Assembly: GCA_031260455.1 (NCBI GenBank)
Contig: JAIRJW010000032.1
Span: 1 to 64,000 of the forward strand
Length of the DNA stretch: 64,000 bases
Source: Fluviicola sp.
GTDB lineage: Bacteria > Bacteroidota > Bacteroidia > Flavobacteriales_D > Crocinitomicaceae
Direction: 5' to 3'
In this document: in pieces, positions 9,101 through 18,613 of the stretch
Position numbering within the stretch: position 1 is the first letter of the stretch
Layout of the letters: every line of letters starts with the position of its first letter
Program-made: the position numbers and the translations under genes
Notes under the pieces: generated by a model
What the model saw: only the letters and a program-made list of their open reading frames with translations
Databases searched by the model: none
Told to the model about the DNA's origin: nothing

Positions 9101-12100
9101 ATCCAGGATCACATATTCCACATTGGCTGCCACTCCCGATCCTGGAGATCCAAGCAAGTCATTTCTGCGCTTTTTCAGGTTCAAAAGGTCATCGAAAACA
9201 ATCTCCATATTATTGGATTCCGGCCACACATAGTCTGCATTGTTTGTTCCCCATGCAGTCAGGTATAGCGGAAGTTCGTATTCGTAATAGTTGTCAACGA
9301 AATCTGTTCCCAAACGAACAAACAGTGTCAAATCTTTATCGTGCAATGAATTTGCAGTCACTTCTTCTGCGTGCACAAACATTTTCAGTTTCTTATATGT
9401 ACGCACATCGAACTGAACATTCTTGTATGCTGCCCGCGCATCACCATCCTGCAGGTTGCACACATCCAGGGTTAATGCCTGTTCGTTCATTTGTCGCTGC
9501 TGTGGCTGAGACGGATCTATTTCACGTTGAATTCCAGGAGGAATCTGGTAGCCGATCGGTTGTTTCTCATTGTTTTCTTCGAAGTTCAATGCTCCGATGT
9601 TAAACACTGTAAGGTTCGGGTCGACCTGGATGACTTCCCCCGGAGTAGTTAAATCCAGCAAATATTTTCTCCATTCACCTCTTACCAGTTCCAGCTTCGC
9701 AAAACGCACAATCACTTCTTCATCAAAGCCTTTAAGGAACATGCGCATGAAACGGATCGATCTGAAATCCCGGATTCCATTAATAGATCTTTCCGGTTCT
9801 TTGACCGGAATTTTAAACTGATACCACTTTTCAATTTTATTCGAATTGGAAGGTTGATACGTGACCATGCTGGTAATGTAATTCTTCCCAACGACCATAT
9901 CGGAAGGTCTTAAACTCACCTTATACTGAAAATATGCTTCTGATTCCGACAGGTTGTTATCCTGGTTAATATCTTCCAGGTCCGGTGTATTTCTTGCCTG
10001 AGTCGGGTAACCACCACCATTCGGATTCATCGCAGCCGACATTGCAGTTGTAGGAGAGTTTCCTTCCATCCCGTTATAGCGCTTGTAGCGTTGCAGGATA
10101 TTCAGTTTCTGCTCGTCGTAGTGATCGTCACGGTAAAAATTATAATCATCGGTAGAAGGGTCTGCAATCATTTTTGCTTTCGCATCCGGAGTCAAAGAAC
10201 CGTTAGACTGAACCCAGTTCACGTAACTCGTATAGGATGTCTGTTCTTCATCAGAACGATACCCGTCAAGTCCCACATCCTGATTAGCTCTTGAATTCGG
10301 GTCATTATCGAAAGCGTTTACAACAACTTGCTGAGTAGACACTTTCGCCCACGGAGTAATGACCACCGGATAGTTTGCTCCGGCATAAGGCGGAATCCCG
10401 TTTTCAAAACTTTTCCGTGAATCCGTAAGTATATCTTCCGAAACGTTTCCTAAGTTAAAATACAAATCGCCACCGCTCAGGTTTGGTGTTGCAGTCATCG
10501 CATCCTGGTTGAACGGATCCAGGATCCAGAATTGGATATATTCCACATTTGCCTGTTCGAAATCATTGGTTGTCAGCGAACGCATAATTCCACCCCAGCG
10601 GTCTTTCGGATTGGAGAAAGTTCCATCCTGATCAACCGAAGAAGTATCGTAGTTATACATCCCACGTTCTTTCGGGTAGTATCCTAATTCCAAAATCTGG
10701 ATTGTCGGGATGGACCCGTAAGTCAACTGCTGGTTCGGAAAGATTTCATCCTGCTTTACCTGGCGCATCCGGCTGTCGAACAACTGGCTCGGATCATCCT
10801 TAATATGCTGAGGGGTCAGGTTATTGGACGCATAGAACAACGGGTCAATCAGGTACCATGCTATGAGTGATCTGTTGAATCCGTTTGCCAGTGTTTTCAG
10901 AGATCCTTCCGGGAATAAGTCCGACTGCCCCTGAGGAGTGGATGCAATGCGCCATGCACTTTGTGTTCTCAGGTCAATCGTACTCTGGCTTCCTTCAAAA
11001 TCATCTACATACGAAATTCCGGCTTTTGAAATAGCCTTTGGCGTTCCGGGAATCAGATGGGCAAATTCACCCTTGAAGGTCATGAACGATTTTTCTTTCG
11101 TCGAAATAATCGGCAATAAGTCAATCAGTTTTGTCAGGAAAGGCAATTCTGTCCGGTAATTGATGTTGAACCCGATGACATTATTCTTATAGGGTTCACT
11201 TCCCATATCGACCTTCTGGGTCACCGGACGCTCCATCATCCGGAGCCACGTGGCCCCGATATTAAAGTCTTTATTAAAGCGGTAATTCAAGTGGGTTCCA
11301 ACCATGGACTTCGACTGAAAGCCAAAAACCGAATTACTTTCGACGGAAATCTTGATCGGTGTATTGGATTCCAGGATTCCCGTATTCAGGATCTTTACAC
11401 GCCCCAAGTTGTAATCTACAGTATAATCCGTTCCTTCTGTCAACTGAATTCCTCCTGCAGTCACTTTTACAGCTCCTTCCGGAACATTCAGCGCATTCAA
11501 TGAAATATCCGATGTGACTGACGACTGGTATTCTCCTTTGAAGGTAAAACGGTTTTTACTCGGGATCTGCTGAGCAGCCGTTTTCGTAGAATCATACAAT
11601 TCATTATAAGCGATTGTACTTGCAATGACATCAGACATTCCATTCTGGATCAATTTGGTTTTCAACACCTGGCCGAATGGTTCTGTTGTGGTAAACATTA
11701 CCCGGCCATTCCGCGTATTAATCGTACCTCCGGTTTCGGCCTTCTGTCCGTTATAAACAATCGGAACAAAGTCAAATAATCCATCCGAGAATTGCTGGTT
11801 ATTGACATTCATACGGTCCATTTCCACCAGGGTGATGATTTGTTTGTCATCCAGGCCCGGATATGGGAAAATTGGTGCCAGAACGGAAGTCTCTGGGTTG
11901 TTATAATAAATGTTCAGCTTAAACCCGGTCTGATCAACCTGGAACGCTCCAATCGAATAAACATTCTTCATCATTAAATCCCACAGTTTCAGCGTAGGAT
12001 TTGTGATTGTAGGCTTCAACAATTTCAGGATCAATGCATTCTGCCCGGCAATTCCATCCGTTGAGAATTCACCAACCTGGAAAGTCTGACCTCTGTAGGT

Positions 12101-13495
12101 ATATTCATAAGCAACAGCCAATACCTCATCATTGTTCAGCGGCTGGCTCAGGGAAATAAACCCGAGCAATGCATTATACGTATATTCGGATTCACTTAGT
12201 TTTCGCGCATTTTCTACCTTTTCATAGTGAATTGCCTGAAGGAACGGTCCCGGTGCCACCACCTGAGATGATAATTCCGAAACAGCTCCATTAAATCCAC
12301 GGATATTCGGGTCATTGGAAAGATAGTTGTACAGATTATTCGCATTATTATCCGGGTAAGGATTTGCCGGGTTCACAGGCAGCACACCTCCCTGGATGTT
12401 ACTATTTGTTCCTTCCCCCAGATCCGAAAAAGCAAGGATGTTTCGCGAGTTTTCGGTATTGTTGATCCGGTTAGTAACCCAAACTTCCATCCGCGTAATG
12501 TATGTTTCAGCACCAACATTCGGCAACTGCGCCATAGAGCTATTGTACTGGTCGTGGAAGAACAGATTCAGGAAGTAGTGCCGGTTTGCTTCGTAATTAT
12601 CTGCTGTTACTTCGAAAGGCTGAATCTGGGCTTTTCCGGTGATATTGATTTCTGTTCTCTTTCCTTTGGAAGAAGCTCCGATTGCATCAACCGTCAAATC
12701 TCCAAAACGCAGTTTTGCGTATGCTCCGAAGAGTGTCTGAGATCCCGGAATCAATGATCCGAATGAAGGGAAACTCACATTCCCCAATTCCAGGCGCTGA
12801 ATAATCTGGTCTTCATCTCCCGAATACCCTAATTTTGTTACATTGTCAAAATCAAAAGCCGCCTGCGTATTGTAGCTTGCGCTCAACTTCAGTTTCGTAC
12901 CGATCTGCCCCACCAGGTTCATCTGAATTTGCTGCTGGAAGTCAAAACGGGTAATTTTTCGCTGTTTAACTGGCAGGATCGGGTTATCATAACGGGAAGA
13001 GTTTACCCCGAATGCCAACTCAATAGATCCCTGCGGACGAATCGTAATTTCATCCGACCCGAAGAAACTGGTAAACACCTTGGAAGGAATCTTGATCGGG
13101 AATTCCAGCGCTCTGGCTTCCTGCGTCTGCGCATCGATTTTGTCTTTCCAGTTCTCCTTCAACGCTTTCTGACGCTCGTATTCCAGGTATTCTTCCAGCG
13201 TCATCATCGATGGATTCCGGTAATTCAGGTTGGAATTTCCCATGGTCTCAGAAAAGATGTATTTTCCGGTAACCGGGTCAAACACGATATTTTTCTTAAC
13301 CCCGGAAGGATCTCCCAGATCAAATGTCTGCGGATTATTCTGAGTAGGATCCAGTGGATTGGTAATCGGGAATGGCAATTGATTCGTCGTATCCGGCTTT
13401 TGGGCCTGGAGTAAAAACGATACAAAACAGAAAACAACCGCGGTCAACAGTTGTATCATTTTTGTAATGTAGTTAGCGTTCAATTTTTTTTCCAA
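6119..13495 (-). CDS. sprA: Type IX secretion outer-membrane translocon SprA (Sov)
   Basis: A 2458-residue protein, the usual size of SprA, the very large beta-barrel that moves folded T9SS cargo across the outer membrane in Bacteroidetes; it is also needed for gliding where gliding occurs. The signal peptide ends at about residue 31 (SFLLQAQ). Many regularly spaced amphipathic strands with aromatic residues run through the chain, and the end RFRYNLGGL is typical of this barrel. The SprA-like EGTDYTVDYNLGRVKI motif is at about residue 690. A strongly basic, Lys/Glu-rich insert lies at about 1925-2000 (around plus 7500-7720). The start is the first ATG after ruvA, five bases downstream of its stop. 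The order ruvA-sprA is conserved in flavobacteria. Its cargo candidates in the window are the sorting-domain proteins at 16684, 20178 and 21892. Confidence 0.97.
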   Translation of the reverse strand: MEKKLNANYITKMIQLLTAVVFCFVSFLLQAQKPDTTNQLPFPITNPLDPTQNNPQTFDLGDPSGVKKNIVFDPVTGKYIFSETMGNSNLNYRNPSMMTLEEYLEYERQKALKENWKDKIDAQTQEARALEFPIKIPSKVFTSFFGSDEITIRPQGSIELAFGVNSSRYDNPILPVKQRKITRFDFQQQIQMNLVGQIGTKLKLSASYNTQAAFDFDNVTKLGYSGDEDQIIQRLELGNVSFPSFGSLIPGSQTLFGAYAKLRFGDLTVDAIGASSKGKRTEINITGKAQIQPFEVTADNYEANRHYFLNLFFHDQYNSSMAQLPNVGAETYITRMEVWVTNRINNTENSRNILAFSDLGEGTNSNIQGGVLPVNPANPYPDNNANNLYNYLSNDPNIRGFNGAVSELSSQVVAPGPFLQAIHYEKVENARKLSESEYTYNALLGFISLSQPLNNDEVLAVAYEYTYRGQTFQVGEFSTDGIAGQNALILKLLKPTITNPTLKLWDLMMKNVYSIGAFQVDQTGFKLNIYYNNPETSVLAPIFPYPGLDDKQIITLVEMDRMNVNNQQFSDGLFDFVPIVYNGQKAETGGTINTRNGRVMFTTTEPFGQVLKTKLIQNGMSDVIASTIAYNELYDSTKTAAQQIPSKNRFTFKGEYQSSVTSDISLNALNVPEGAVKVTAGGIQLTEGTDYTVDYNLGRVKILNTGILESNTPIKISVESNSVFGFQSKSMVGTHLNYRFNKDFNIGATWLRMMERPVTQKVDMGSEPYKNNVIGFNINYRTELPFLTKLIDLLPIISTKEKSFMTFKGEFAHLIPGTPKAISKAGISYVDDFEGSQSTIDLRTQSAWRIASTPQGQSDLFPEGSLKTLANGFNRSLIAWYLIDPLFYASNNLTPQHIKDDPSQLFDSRMRQVKQDEIFPNQQLTYGSIPTIQILELGYYPKERGMYNYDTSSVDQDGTFSNPKDRWGGIMRSLTTNDFEQANVEYIQFWILDPFNQDAMTATPNLSGGDLYFNLGNVSEDILTDSRKSFENGIPPYAGANYPVVITPWAKVSTQQVVVNAFDNDPNSRANQDVGLDGYRSDEEQTSYTSYVNWVQSNGSLTPDAKAKMIADPSTDDYNFYRDDHYDEQKLNILQRYKRYNGMEGNSPTTAMSAAMNPNGGGYPTQARNTPDLEDINQDNNLSESEAYFQYKVSLRPSDMVVGKNYITSMVTYQPSNSNKIEKWYQFKIPVKEPERSINGIRDFRSIRFMRMFLKGFDEEVIVRFAKLELVRGEWRKYLLDLTTPGEVIQVDPNLTVFNIGALNFEENNEKQPIGYQIPPGIQREIDPSQPQQRQMNEQALTLDVCNLQDGDARAAYKNVQFDVRTYKKLKMFVHAEEVTANSLHDKDLTLFVRLGTDFVDNYYEYELPLYLTAWGTNNADYVWPESNNMEIVFDDLLNLKKRRNDLLGSPGSGVAANVEYVILDPENPDRRIKVKGSPNLQGIKTIMIGVRNPRKNDPKPWPDDGLAKCVQVWVNELRLSDFVDDGGSAAIAQMQVQAADFGSFSLSGNYSGVNWGAVDSRVQERQRNQKLGMDFQTNLQLGQFFGNRIKLSVPFFYGYSVGVINPEYDPFNPDIKLSSYEAGQRREIAKVAQDYTERKSYNFQGVRKERGAGKKAHFYDISNWTLGYGYSENFHRDFNTNYDRTKQWKGSLVYGYSFDNKPWEPFKKTKFMQKSKWWGLLKETSIGYLPKTLGFTNDIQRNYNERQIRNTIDTSASAFQFKPVYVKNFQWSRGYRLGWDLTKNLKLTFNATNRAIFDEGDGEVNRKGNQQLYREFKDTVWKQMGTFGKTMDYSHDYNFSYNVPFNLIPALDWLNGNAKYAGAYNWQRAPLGQESYGNIVQNSRTINAQLQANMTTLYNKIPFFKKVNTSGGAPGGRMPVRQRAGGTDEDSKSKETTGKETAAPAELKPPKPLEEMTKKERRQWERKKRKWEKKQKKEQKKKDNKDKKVNPVLGFGARLLMSVRNVSGTYNQTDGTLLPGYNQESRILGFNPAFDKGLGGFIFGQQSYSVAGRETGYNIAQTVANNGWLVDNPALNRQHSITHSQTFTGRATLEPIKDLTIDLSLNRNMTENTNDFFRYNDLSQQFESQSRFRTATLTYSTISIGSAFEKLSAGYESGNFKQMRETTKTVSGLLGSSNANSSGSSGDYRDGYGISQQEVVIGAFLSSYTNGKLNNRSVNPFAAMPLPNWTVNYNGLAKFEKMKKYVKNFVIRHGYSSTVTLGQVQSNLNATFDQNGSATARDLNGNFISERNIQTITISERFSPLIGFDATWNIKKQGLITKFEIKKDRSSTLSLSNNQVTEVLGNEIVVGAGYKFPKVRLPFKIGKNKPENPLNIRFDFTFRDNLTVIRKVVESTEQATAGQRVISIKSSIDYNIGANLMVAFYYDQVITNPKIATSYPTGNMSTGIRFRYNLGGL

Positions 13496-13500
13496 GTTAT

Positions 13501-14079
13501 TTATAATATTTTCAATGCCCCCTTAATCAATTCCTCAACTGATTCATTTCCTGATGCAATTTTATCAATTGCTTTTTCTGCGGTCTTCTTATCAAAACCT
13601 AATGAAATTAATGCAGTTAACGCATCAAATCGATTTGTATTGTTTCCGGCAAAAATATTTGTTGTTTCGCCCCACTCTACTTTCAACATTTTATCTTTCA
13701 AATCAATAATCACCCGCTGGGCGGTCTTGGTACCAATTCCCTTAATGGCTTGTATCGAACGGACATCCTCCGTCTGTATTGCGTTTGCAATCTCGTTGGG
13801 TGTCATGGAAGAGAGCATCAGGATAGCTGTGTTGGGGCCTATTCCCGAAACAGACAGCAGAAAGTTGAATATATCACGTTCTTCTATGGTAGCAAAACCA
13901 AACAGCAAATGTGCATCTTCACGGATAATTTGCTGCGTCAGCACTTTCACGGACTCTGAATCACCAATTGCAGAAAAGGTGTTCAACGAAATTTTGACAA
14001 AATACCCCACACCACCACATTCAATAATCAGGTTAGTAGGATTTTTTTCTATCAGACGTCCGTTCAGATGTGCTATCAT
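13501..14079 (-). CDS. ruvA: Holliday junction branch migration protein RuvA
   Basis: RuvA tetramers hold the Holliday junction and load the RuvB motor during recombinational repair. The 192 residues contain the N-terminal OB-fold (MIAHLNGRLIEKNPTNLIIE), the two helix-hairpin-helix motifs (VSGIGPNTAILML near 80 and IKGIGTKTAQRVIIDLKDK near 115) and the C-terminal three-helix domain that touches RuvB (ALTALISLGFDKKTAEKAI). It is complete. It lies 12 bp after the malic enzyme gene and 5 bp before sprA, so all three are likely one transcript. ruvB and ruvC are not in the window. Confidence 0.96.
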   Translation of the reverse strand: MIAHLNGRLIEKNPTNLIIECGGVGYFVKISLNTFSAIGDSESVKVLTQQIIREDAHLLFGFATIEERDIFNFLLSVSGIGPNTAILMLSSMTPNEIANAIQTEDVRSIQAIKGIGTKTAQRVIIDLKDKMLKVEWGETTNIFAGNNTNRFDALTALISLGFDKKTAEKAIDKIASGNESVEELIKGALKIL

Positions 14080-14091
14080 GTTACTGCTTTT

Positions 14092-16356
14092 TTATTTTGT
14101 CTGAGCGTCCACAACGGCCACTTTTACCATATTTACAATTTCGCGGACAGATGATCCCATCTGTAAAACATGAACAGATTTGTTCAATCCGACCAGAATC
14201 GGTCCGATTGCATCACCTTCCGTGATTTCCTGCAACAATTTGTAGGCAATATTCCCCGAAGAAAGATTCGGGAAAATCAGTGTGTTGACTTCCTTGTTAG
14301 CTAAAATCGAGAAGGAGAATTTCTCATTCATCAAATCGTTGTTCAAAGCGAAATTTGCCTGTACTTCTCCATCAACAATCAGATTCGGGTAGTTTTCGTG
14401 CAAAATTTTCACTGCTTCCGACATTTTAACGGAATCCTCTCCGGGTGAAGAACCGAAATTGGAGTAGCTCAACAGCGCAATTTTTGGCATTACCTTGAAT
14501 TTACGCAATGTTTTCGCCACGTTAAAGGTAATTTCGGCAATCTGTTCAGCAGTCGGGTTCCTGTTAATAGTCGTGTCAGCTAAAAACATCGGTCCTCTTT
14601 TCGTGTTCAGGATATATACCCCTGCAACAGTCTTCACATCTTTCTGAAGTCCGATCACCTGAATTGCCGGACGCACCACATCGCGGTAATTCCGGGTCAG
14701 ACCTGAAATCATCGCGTCAGCGTCTCCCATCTCGACCATCATAGCACCGAAATGGTTTCGTTCGCGCATCAATTGAATAGCCTCGAACTCTGTTACCCCC
14801 TTGCGTTTACGCTTTTCAAAAAAGGCCTTTCCATAAACCTGTCTGCGCACTTTTTCCACATCCGATTTCGGATCAATAATAGTAATTCCCGGTATTTCGA
14901 TGGAATATTCTGCAATCAGGGATTCGATCACCCGTCTTTTCCCTAACAGGACCGGTGCGCAAATTCCTTCTTCGGAAGCTGTTTGGGCAGCCTTTAATGT
15001 TTTGATATTATCTGCCTCGGCAAAAACAACACGTTTCGGATTGCTCTGTGCTTTAGCTGTTAAATTTCTGACCAGTTTATTGTCAAGTCCCAAACGTTTC
15101 TTGAGAATCATTTCGTATTGCTCCCAATTGGTAATCGGATTTTGAGCAATTCCCGAATCCATTGCCGCCTTTGCAACGGCTGGAGCCACATGGTAGATCA
15201 AACGCGGATCCAGGGGTTTCGGAATAATCTGTTCGCGTCCAAATGCAATATGCTTCTCTCCGTATGCCTGAATCACCTCTTCCGGGATAGTTTCCTTTGC
15301 CAGGTTTGCAATTGCTTTCACAGCCGCCAGTTTCATTTCTTCATTGATTCCTGTTGCTCTCACATCCAAAGCCCCTCTGAAAATAAACGGGAATCCAAGT
15401 ACGTTATTTACCTGGTTAGGATGATCCGAACGCCCCGTCGCCATAATAATATCATCACGGGTTTCCATTGCATCTTTGTAAGAAATTTCCGGATCCGGGT
15501 TGGCCAGGGCGAAAACGATCGGGTTTTTAGCCATCGACGCAACCATTTCTTTGGAAACCAGATTTCCTTTCGAAAGCCCCACAAATACATCTGCACCTTT
15601 GAAGGCTTCCTCCAGCGACAAATCCTTTTTGTGTGTCGCAAATTGCTGCTTCATATCATCCAGGTCCGTTCTTCCCGCATGAATCAATCCTTTGCTGTCA
15701 AACATATAAATATTATTGAGCGAAGCGCCCAAAGCCATATACAAATGAACACAGGAAATAGCTGCAGCTCCGGCTCCCGAAATCACAATTTTTACTCTTC
15801 CGATTTTCTTTTTAGCCAACTCCAGGGCATTCAATAATGCTGCAGCAGAAATAATTGCCGTTCCGTGCTGGTCGTCGTGCATTAATGGAATATCCAGCTC
15901 TTCCTTCAGGCGGCGCTCAATTTCAAAAGCCTCCGGGGCCTTGATATCTTCCAGATTGATTCCTCCGAAAGTCGGGGCAATTGCTTTTACCGTCTGGATA
16001 AACAATTCCGGGTCTTTTGCATCGATTTCAATGTCAAACACATCGATATCCGCAAAAATCTTGAACAGCAATCCTTTCCCTTCCATAACCGGCTTGGATG
16101 CCAGCGGGCCGATATCTCCCAGACCAAGTACAGCCGTTCCGTTTGAAATCACTGCTACCAGATTTGCTTTACTCGTATACTTATAGACGTCTGCGGGATT
16201 TTCTGCAATTTTCAGACAAGGTTCAGCCACTCCCGGCGAATAAGCTAACGATAAATCACGCTGAGACACATAGGGTTTTGTAGGAACGACCTCTATTTTC
16301 CCTGGTCTTCCCGAAGCATGGTAATCCAATGCGTCTTGTTTGCGAACTTTTGGCAT
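14092..16356 (-). CDS. maeB: NADP-dependent malic enzyme with C-terminal phosphotransacetylase-like domain
   Basis: Oxidative decarboxylation of malate to pyruvate with NADPH production. The 754 residues match the large MaeB type: an N-terminal malic enzyme part (AYSPGVAEPC near 38-47; the metal-binding LMHDDQHGTAIISAA near 160; the NAD(P) fold VVISGAGAAAISCV near 190) and, from about residue 425, a phosphotransacetylase-like domain (KRVVFAEAD, EMGDADAMISGLTRNY). In characterised enzymes the second domain is regulatory, sensing acetyl-CoA, rather than catalytic. It is the first gene of the minus-strand run leading to ruvA and sprA. No promoter with a full TAnnTTTG was found in front of it. 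Confidence 0.95.
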   Translation of the reverse strand: MPKVRKQDALDYHASGRPGKIEVVPTKPYVSQRDLSLAYSPGVAEPCLKIAENPADVYKYTSKANLVAVISNGTAVLGLGDIGPLASKPVMEGKGLLFKIFADIDVFDIEIDAKDPELFIQTVKAIAPTFGGINLEDIKAPEAFEIERRLKEELDIPLMHDDQHGTAIISAAALLNALELAKKKIGRVKIVISGAGAAAISCVHLYMALGASLNNIYMFDSKGLIHAGRTDLDDMKQQFATHKKDLSLEEAFKGADVFVGLSKGNLVSKEMVASMAKNPIVFALANPDPEISYKDAMETRDDIIMATGRSDHPNQVNNVLGFPFIFRGALDVRATGINEEMKLAAVKAIANLAKETIPEEVIQAYGEKHIAFGREQIIPKPLDPRLIYHVAPAVAKAAMDSGIAQNPITNWEQYEMILKKRLGLDNKLVRNLTAKAQSNPKRVVFAEADNIKTLKAAQTASEEGICAPVLLGKRRVIESLIAEYSIEIPGITIIDPKSDVEKVRRQVYGKAFFEKRKRKGVTEFEAIQLMRERNHFGAMMVEMGDADAMISGLTRNYRDVVRPAIQVIGLQKDVKTVAGVYILNTKRGPMFLADTTINRNPTAEQIAEITFNVAKTLRKFKVMPKIALLSYSNFGSSPGEDSVKMSEAVKILHENYPNLIVDGEVQANFALNNDLMNEKFSFSILANKEVNTLIFPNLSSGNIAYKLLQEITEGDAIGPILVGLNKSVHVLQMGSSVREIVNMVKVAVVDAQTK

Positions 16357-16425
16357 ATAATGAGATTATAAGGGGCGATAAAGTTAATAAAACAAAGCGA
16401 GCTGAATGTCTAAGTCCAAAGAAAT

Positions 16426-16469
16426 AAAAAGAGTCTACAACCCCAATGAAGATCATAGACTCTCTTTTT
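16426..16469. terminator. Possible bidirectional hairpin
   Basis: GAGTCTA at 16431-16437 pairs with TAGACTC at 16456-16462, flanked by A-rich sequence on the left and TCTTTTT on the right. The loop of 18 bases is long. It lies between the maeB promoter side and the 3' end of the secreted-protein region, where a terminator for the minus-strand genes upstream would be expected. Confidence 0.4.
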
Positions 16470-16486
16470 AGAATATTACAGCTTGT

Positions 16487-16636
16487 TTACAATGTACCCG
16501 ATATATAAAATATAACACCGGTAGCACTATTTTCACCAACAATGAGATCAGATGTATTGATACCCAAACATCTGTTTGTTGAAGAAAAATAATACTGATC
16601 TGCTGAGTTTGTACCTGATATAATATATGTTTCCAT
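16487..16636 (-). CDS. 49-residue frame after the Omp28-type gene; small protein or gene-end remnant
   Basis: The minus strand reads METYIISGTNSADQYYFSST and then NRCLGINTSDLIVGENSATG, VIFYISGTL, stop TAA at 16487-16489. The composition (Ser, Thr, Gly, Asn, Tyr, even spread) looks like real beta-rich protein, in contrast to the Lys/Ile/Gln-poor shadow frames nearby. The frame stays open upstream and runs into the end of the 635-residue gene in another frame, so it may be the 3' end of a decayed gene rather than a new small gene. I do not recognise a family. Confidence 0.35.
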   Translation of the reverse strand: METYIISGTNSADQYYFSSTNRCLGINTSDLIVGENSATGVIFYISGTL

Positions 16637-16683
16637 AGAATCATCTCCGGCAAAATGAAACAGCAATCTCTTTGAGGTAGATA

Positions 16684-18591
16684 CTATTTCACAATCAATT
16701 TTTGAGTGTATGAACCTGTTTCGTTTGCTACGGAAATCAGGTAATTTCCGGCAACCAAACCAGCAACCGGAACTGCGATTTCCGTAGAACCGGAAGCAGT
16801 AACTGCTTGTGTTGCAACTGTGCGTCCTGACAAGTCAATGATTGAAATGGTATAATCTCCTCCTTTTCCGTCAAACTTCACGTTTACAACATCTGAAGCC
16901 GGGTTAGGAAAGATTTCCATATTGATTGTGCTCGCTTCAGCCAATCCTAAAGTTTCCAAAGAAATTTCTTTTGCATTCAATACTTCACCCGTTGCCTGAT
17001 CTATCAATACCGCAACTGCATGCATGTTTGCACGGTTACTTGAAGCAGGAACAGTGTAATTGAACGAGTAAGTCACAACCTGACCATCAGTGATTACAGC
17101 AGGAACAGAACCAGTCTGACCTGAATAACCTCCCAATAATGCTCTGCCAACATGGTCATACTTCATGTTCGCAGCAAGAACAGGGTCTGGTTCTGCTTTC
17201 CAGTCATGTCCGGCTCCGTTTAACGCAAGGTTATTTGACTCATAACTGTAATAGTTTGTCTGGTTGTATCCTGAAGCTGTTCCTTTCACGTTATCTTCAG
17301 AAATAATCACACCTAATCTGTAATTTGCGGCAGTAAATACCGTACGGAAAGTTGCGTTTACATCAATTGTTACATTGCTTCCTGAACCTCCGGTTGTCAT
17401 AGCAATACCAACAGGCGTAATCAAATCTTTACGCTGGTTGTAATAGCTATCAAAAAGCTGGGAAGAAACATCTACTCCTAAAAGCGCTCTGTCTACGTTC
17501 GCTCCGGGAAATCCGGAGAAAGCAGCACCATTATCATAAGCGGCAACAGTCATCGGATCACCGTTGTGAACTGCTACACCCGCAAAGGTATTCGGATATG
17601 TGTTATCCATATATTCCATTGCAACGGCTCCCCGCGGACACCATCCACACCATGTTCCTGTCCCTTCTTCAAACAAAACCACTTTTTGCGAATTGGAACT
17701 TATCGTGTTGAACCATTTGCTTCCGGTATTGTTTGCAGGATTCGGATCTGTGTTACCATTCACATTCGTAATATTGACACTCAAATTCTTCTCAACAACT
17801 GAAGCGTAATTAACCGCAACAGGATGAGTAATTGTTGCTGTTGCTCCCGGAGCGATGTTTGTATTAATCACACTGCTGTGAGCAGTTCCGTCATTCCAGT
17901 CAACAGTCACATTGGTAATTGCGTTTGCTCCGTCGTTTTTCACAACCATAGACAACACATTGTTGGTATTTGTCAATGAATAACGATTCAATGATGACGA
18001 AACTAGGATTGCATCATCGTTTAGCGGTTTACGTACCACAAAATTATCTACAAACAACAGGAATTGGTCATTTGAATTGTTTCGGATAGCAATGTAAATA
18101 TTCTGCCCCTGGTATGCATCCAGACTGAATGATTGTTGTGTATACGTTGATGGTGCTGCTGCTACAGTTAATACAGCAGGGTTTGTGAAATCTGCAACTG
18201 TGTTACCGGTTGTAGAAACATACACTTTAAATCCATCAGGATACTGGGGATCCTGAGCTTTCGCATCAAACTGGCAAACGAAACCGGTTGCACTCGGAAC
18301 AGCAATTGACGGACTAACCAACCAATCGTCAGAAGTTCCGGCAGGAGTATAATAAGAAGTAGAAACAGCATGGTTTCCAACACCAGTAGCAATATTGGCT
18401 CTTATCACCCAACCATTCGCTCCAAAGTTATAAGAACTTAAGGCAGATGCCACTGTCAAACCATCAACGTTGTATTGTGCCCAACCAGCAGGCAAAGTTG
18501 TTGCAGCATCAAAATTTTCAGATAGCACTACCTGTGAAAAAGCAGAGCCTATCGAAAAAAGAGCTGATAAAACAAGTACACTTTTTTTCAT
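16684..18591 (-). CDS. Secreted Omp28-like protein with choice-of-anchor J domain and T9SS sorting domain
   Basis: A 635-residue exported protein. Signal peptide MKKSVLVLSALFSIGSAFSQ; residues about 20-190 match the choice-of-anchor J/cleaved-adhesin type (VLSENFDAATTLPAGW, then DDWLVSPSIAVPSATG and FVDNFVV). A CARDB-like beta segment follows (NVTVDWNDG). At about 303-330 begins an Omp28-type thioredoxin-like domain with the pair CGWC (GTGTWCGWCPRGAV). The last 75 residues are a type A T9SS sorting domain (IFPNPASDVVNVKF to QKLIVK). It should be exported by SprA and anchored or released at the surface. The CxxC pair suggests a redox or disulfide role, unproven. A second Omp28 protein lies at 25220. 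Confidence 0.9.
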   Translation of the reverse strand: MKKSVLVLSALFSIGSAFSQVVLSENFDAATTLPAGWAQYNVDGLTVASALSSYNFGANGWVIRANIATGVGNHAVSTSYYTPAGTSDDWLVSPSIAVPSATGFVCQFDAKAQDPQYPDGFKVYVSTTGNTVADFTNPAVLTVAAAPSTYTQQSFSLDAYQGQNIYIAIRNNSNDQFLLFVDNFVVRKPLNDDAILVSSSLNRYSLTNTNNVLSMVVKNDGANAITNVTVDWNDGTAHSSVINTNIAPGATATITHPVAVNYASVVEKNLSVNITNVNGNTDPNPANNTGSKWFNTISSNSQKVVLFEEGTGTWCGWCPRGAVAMEYMDNTYPNTFAGVAVHNGDPMTVAAYDNGAAFSGFPGANVDRALLGVDVSSQLFDSYYNQRKDLITPVGIAMTTGGSGSNVTIDVNATFRTVFTAANYRLGVIISEDNVKGTASGYNQTNYYSYESNNLALNGAGHDWKAEPDPVLAANMKYDHVGRALLGGYSGQTGSVPAVITDGQVVTYSFNYTVPASSNRANMHAVAVLIDQATGEVLNAKEISLETLGLAEASTINMEIFPNPASDVVNVKFDGKGGDYTISIIDLSGRTVATQAVTASGSTEIAVPVAGLVAGNYLISVANETGSYTQKLIVK

Positions 18592-18613
18592 AATCTTAAC
18601 ATTTTTAGAATCC

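Noticed and set aside
15118..15837. 239-residue plus-strand frame antisense to maeB
   Set aside because: Rich in His, Cys, Arg and Ser with no domain; a shadow of the real gene.
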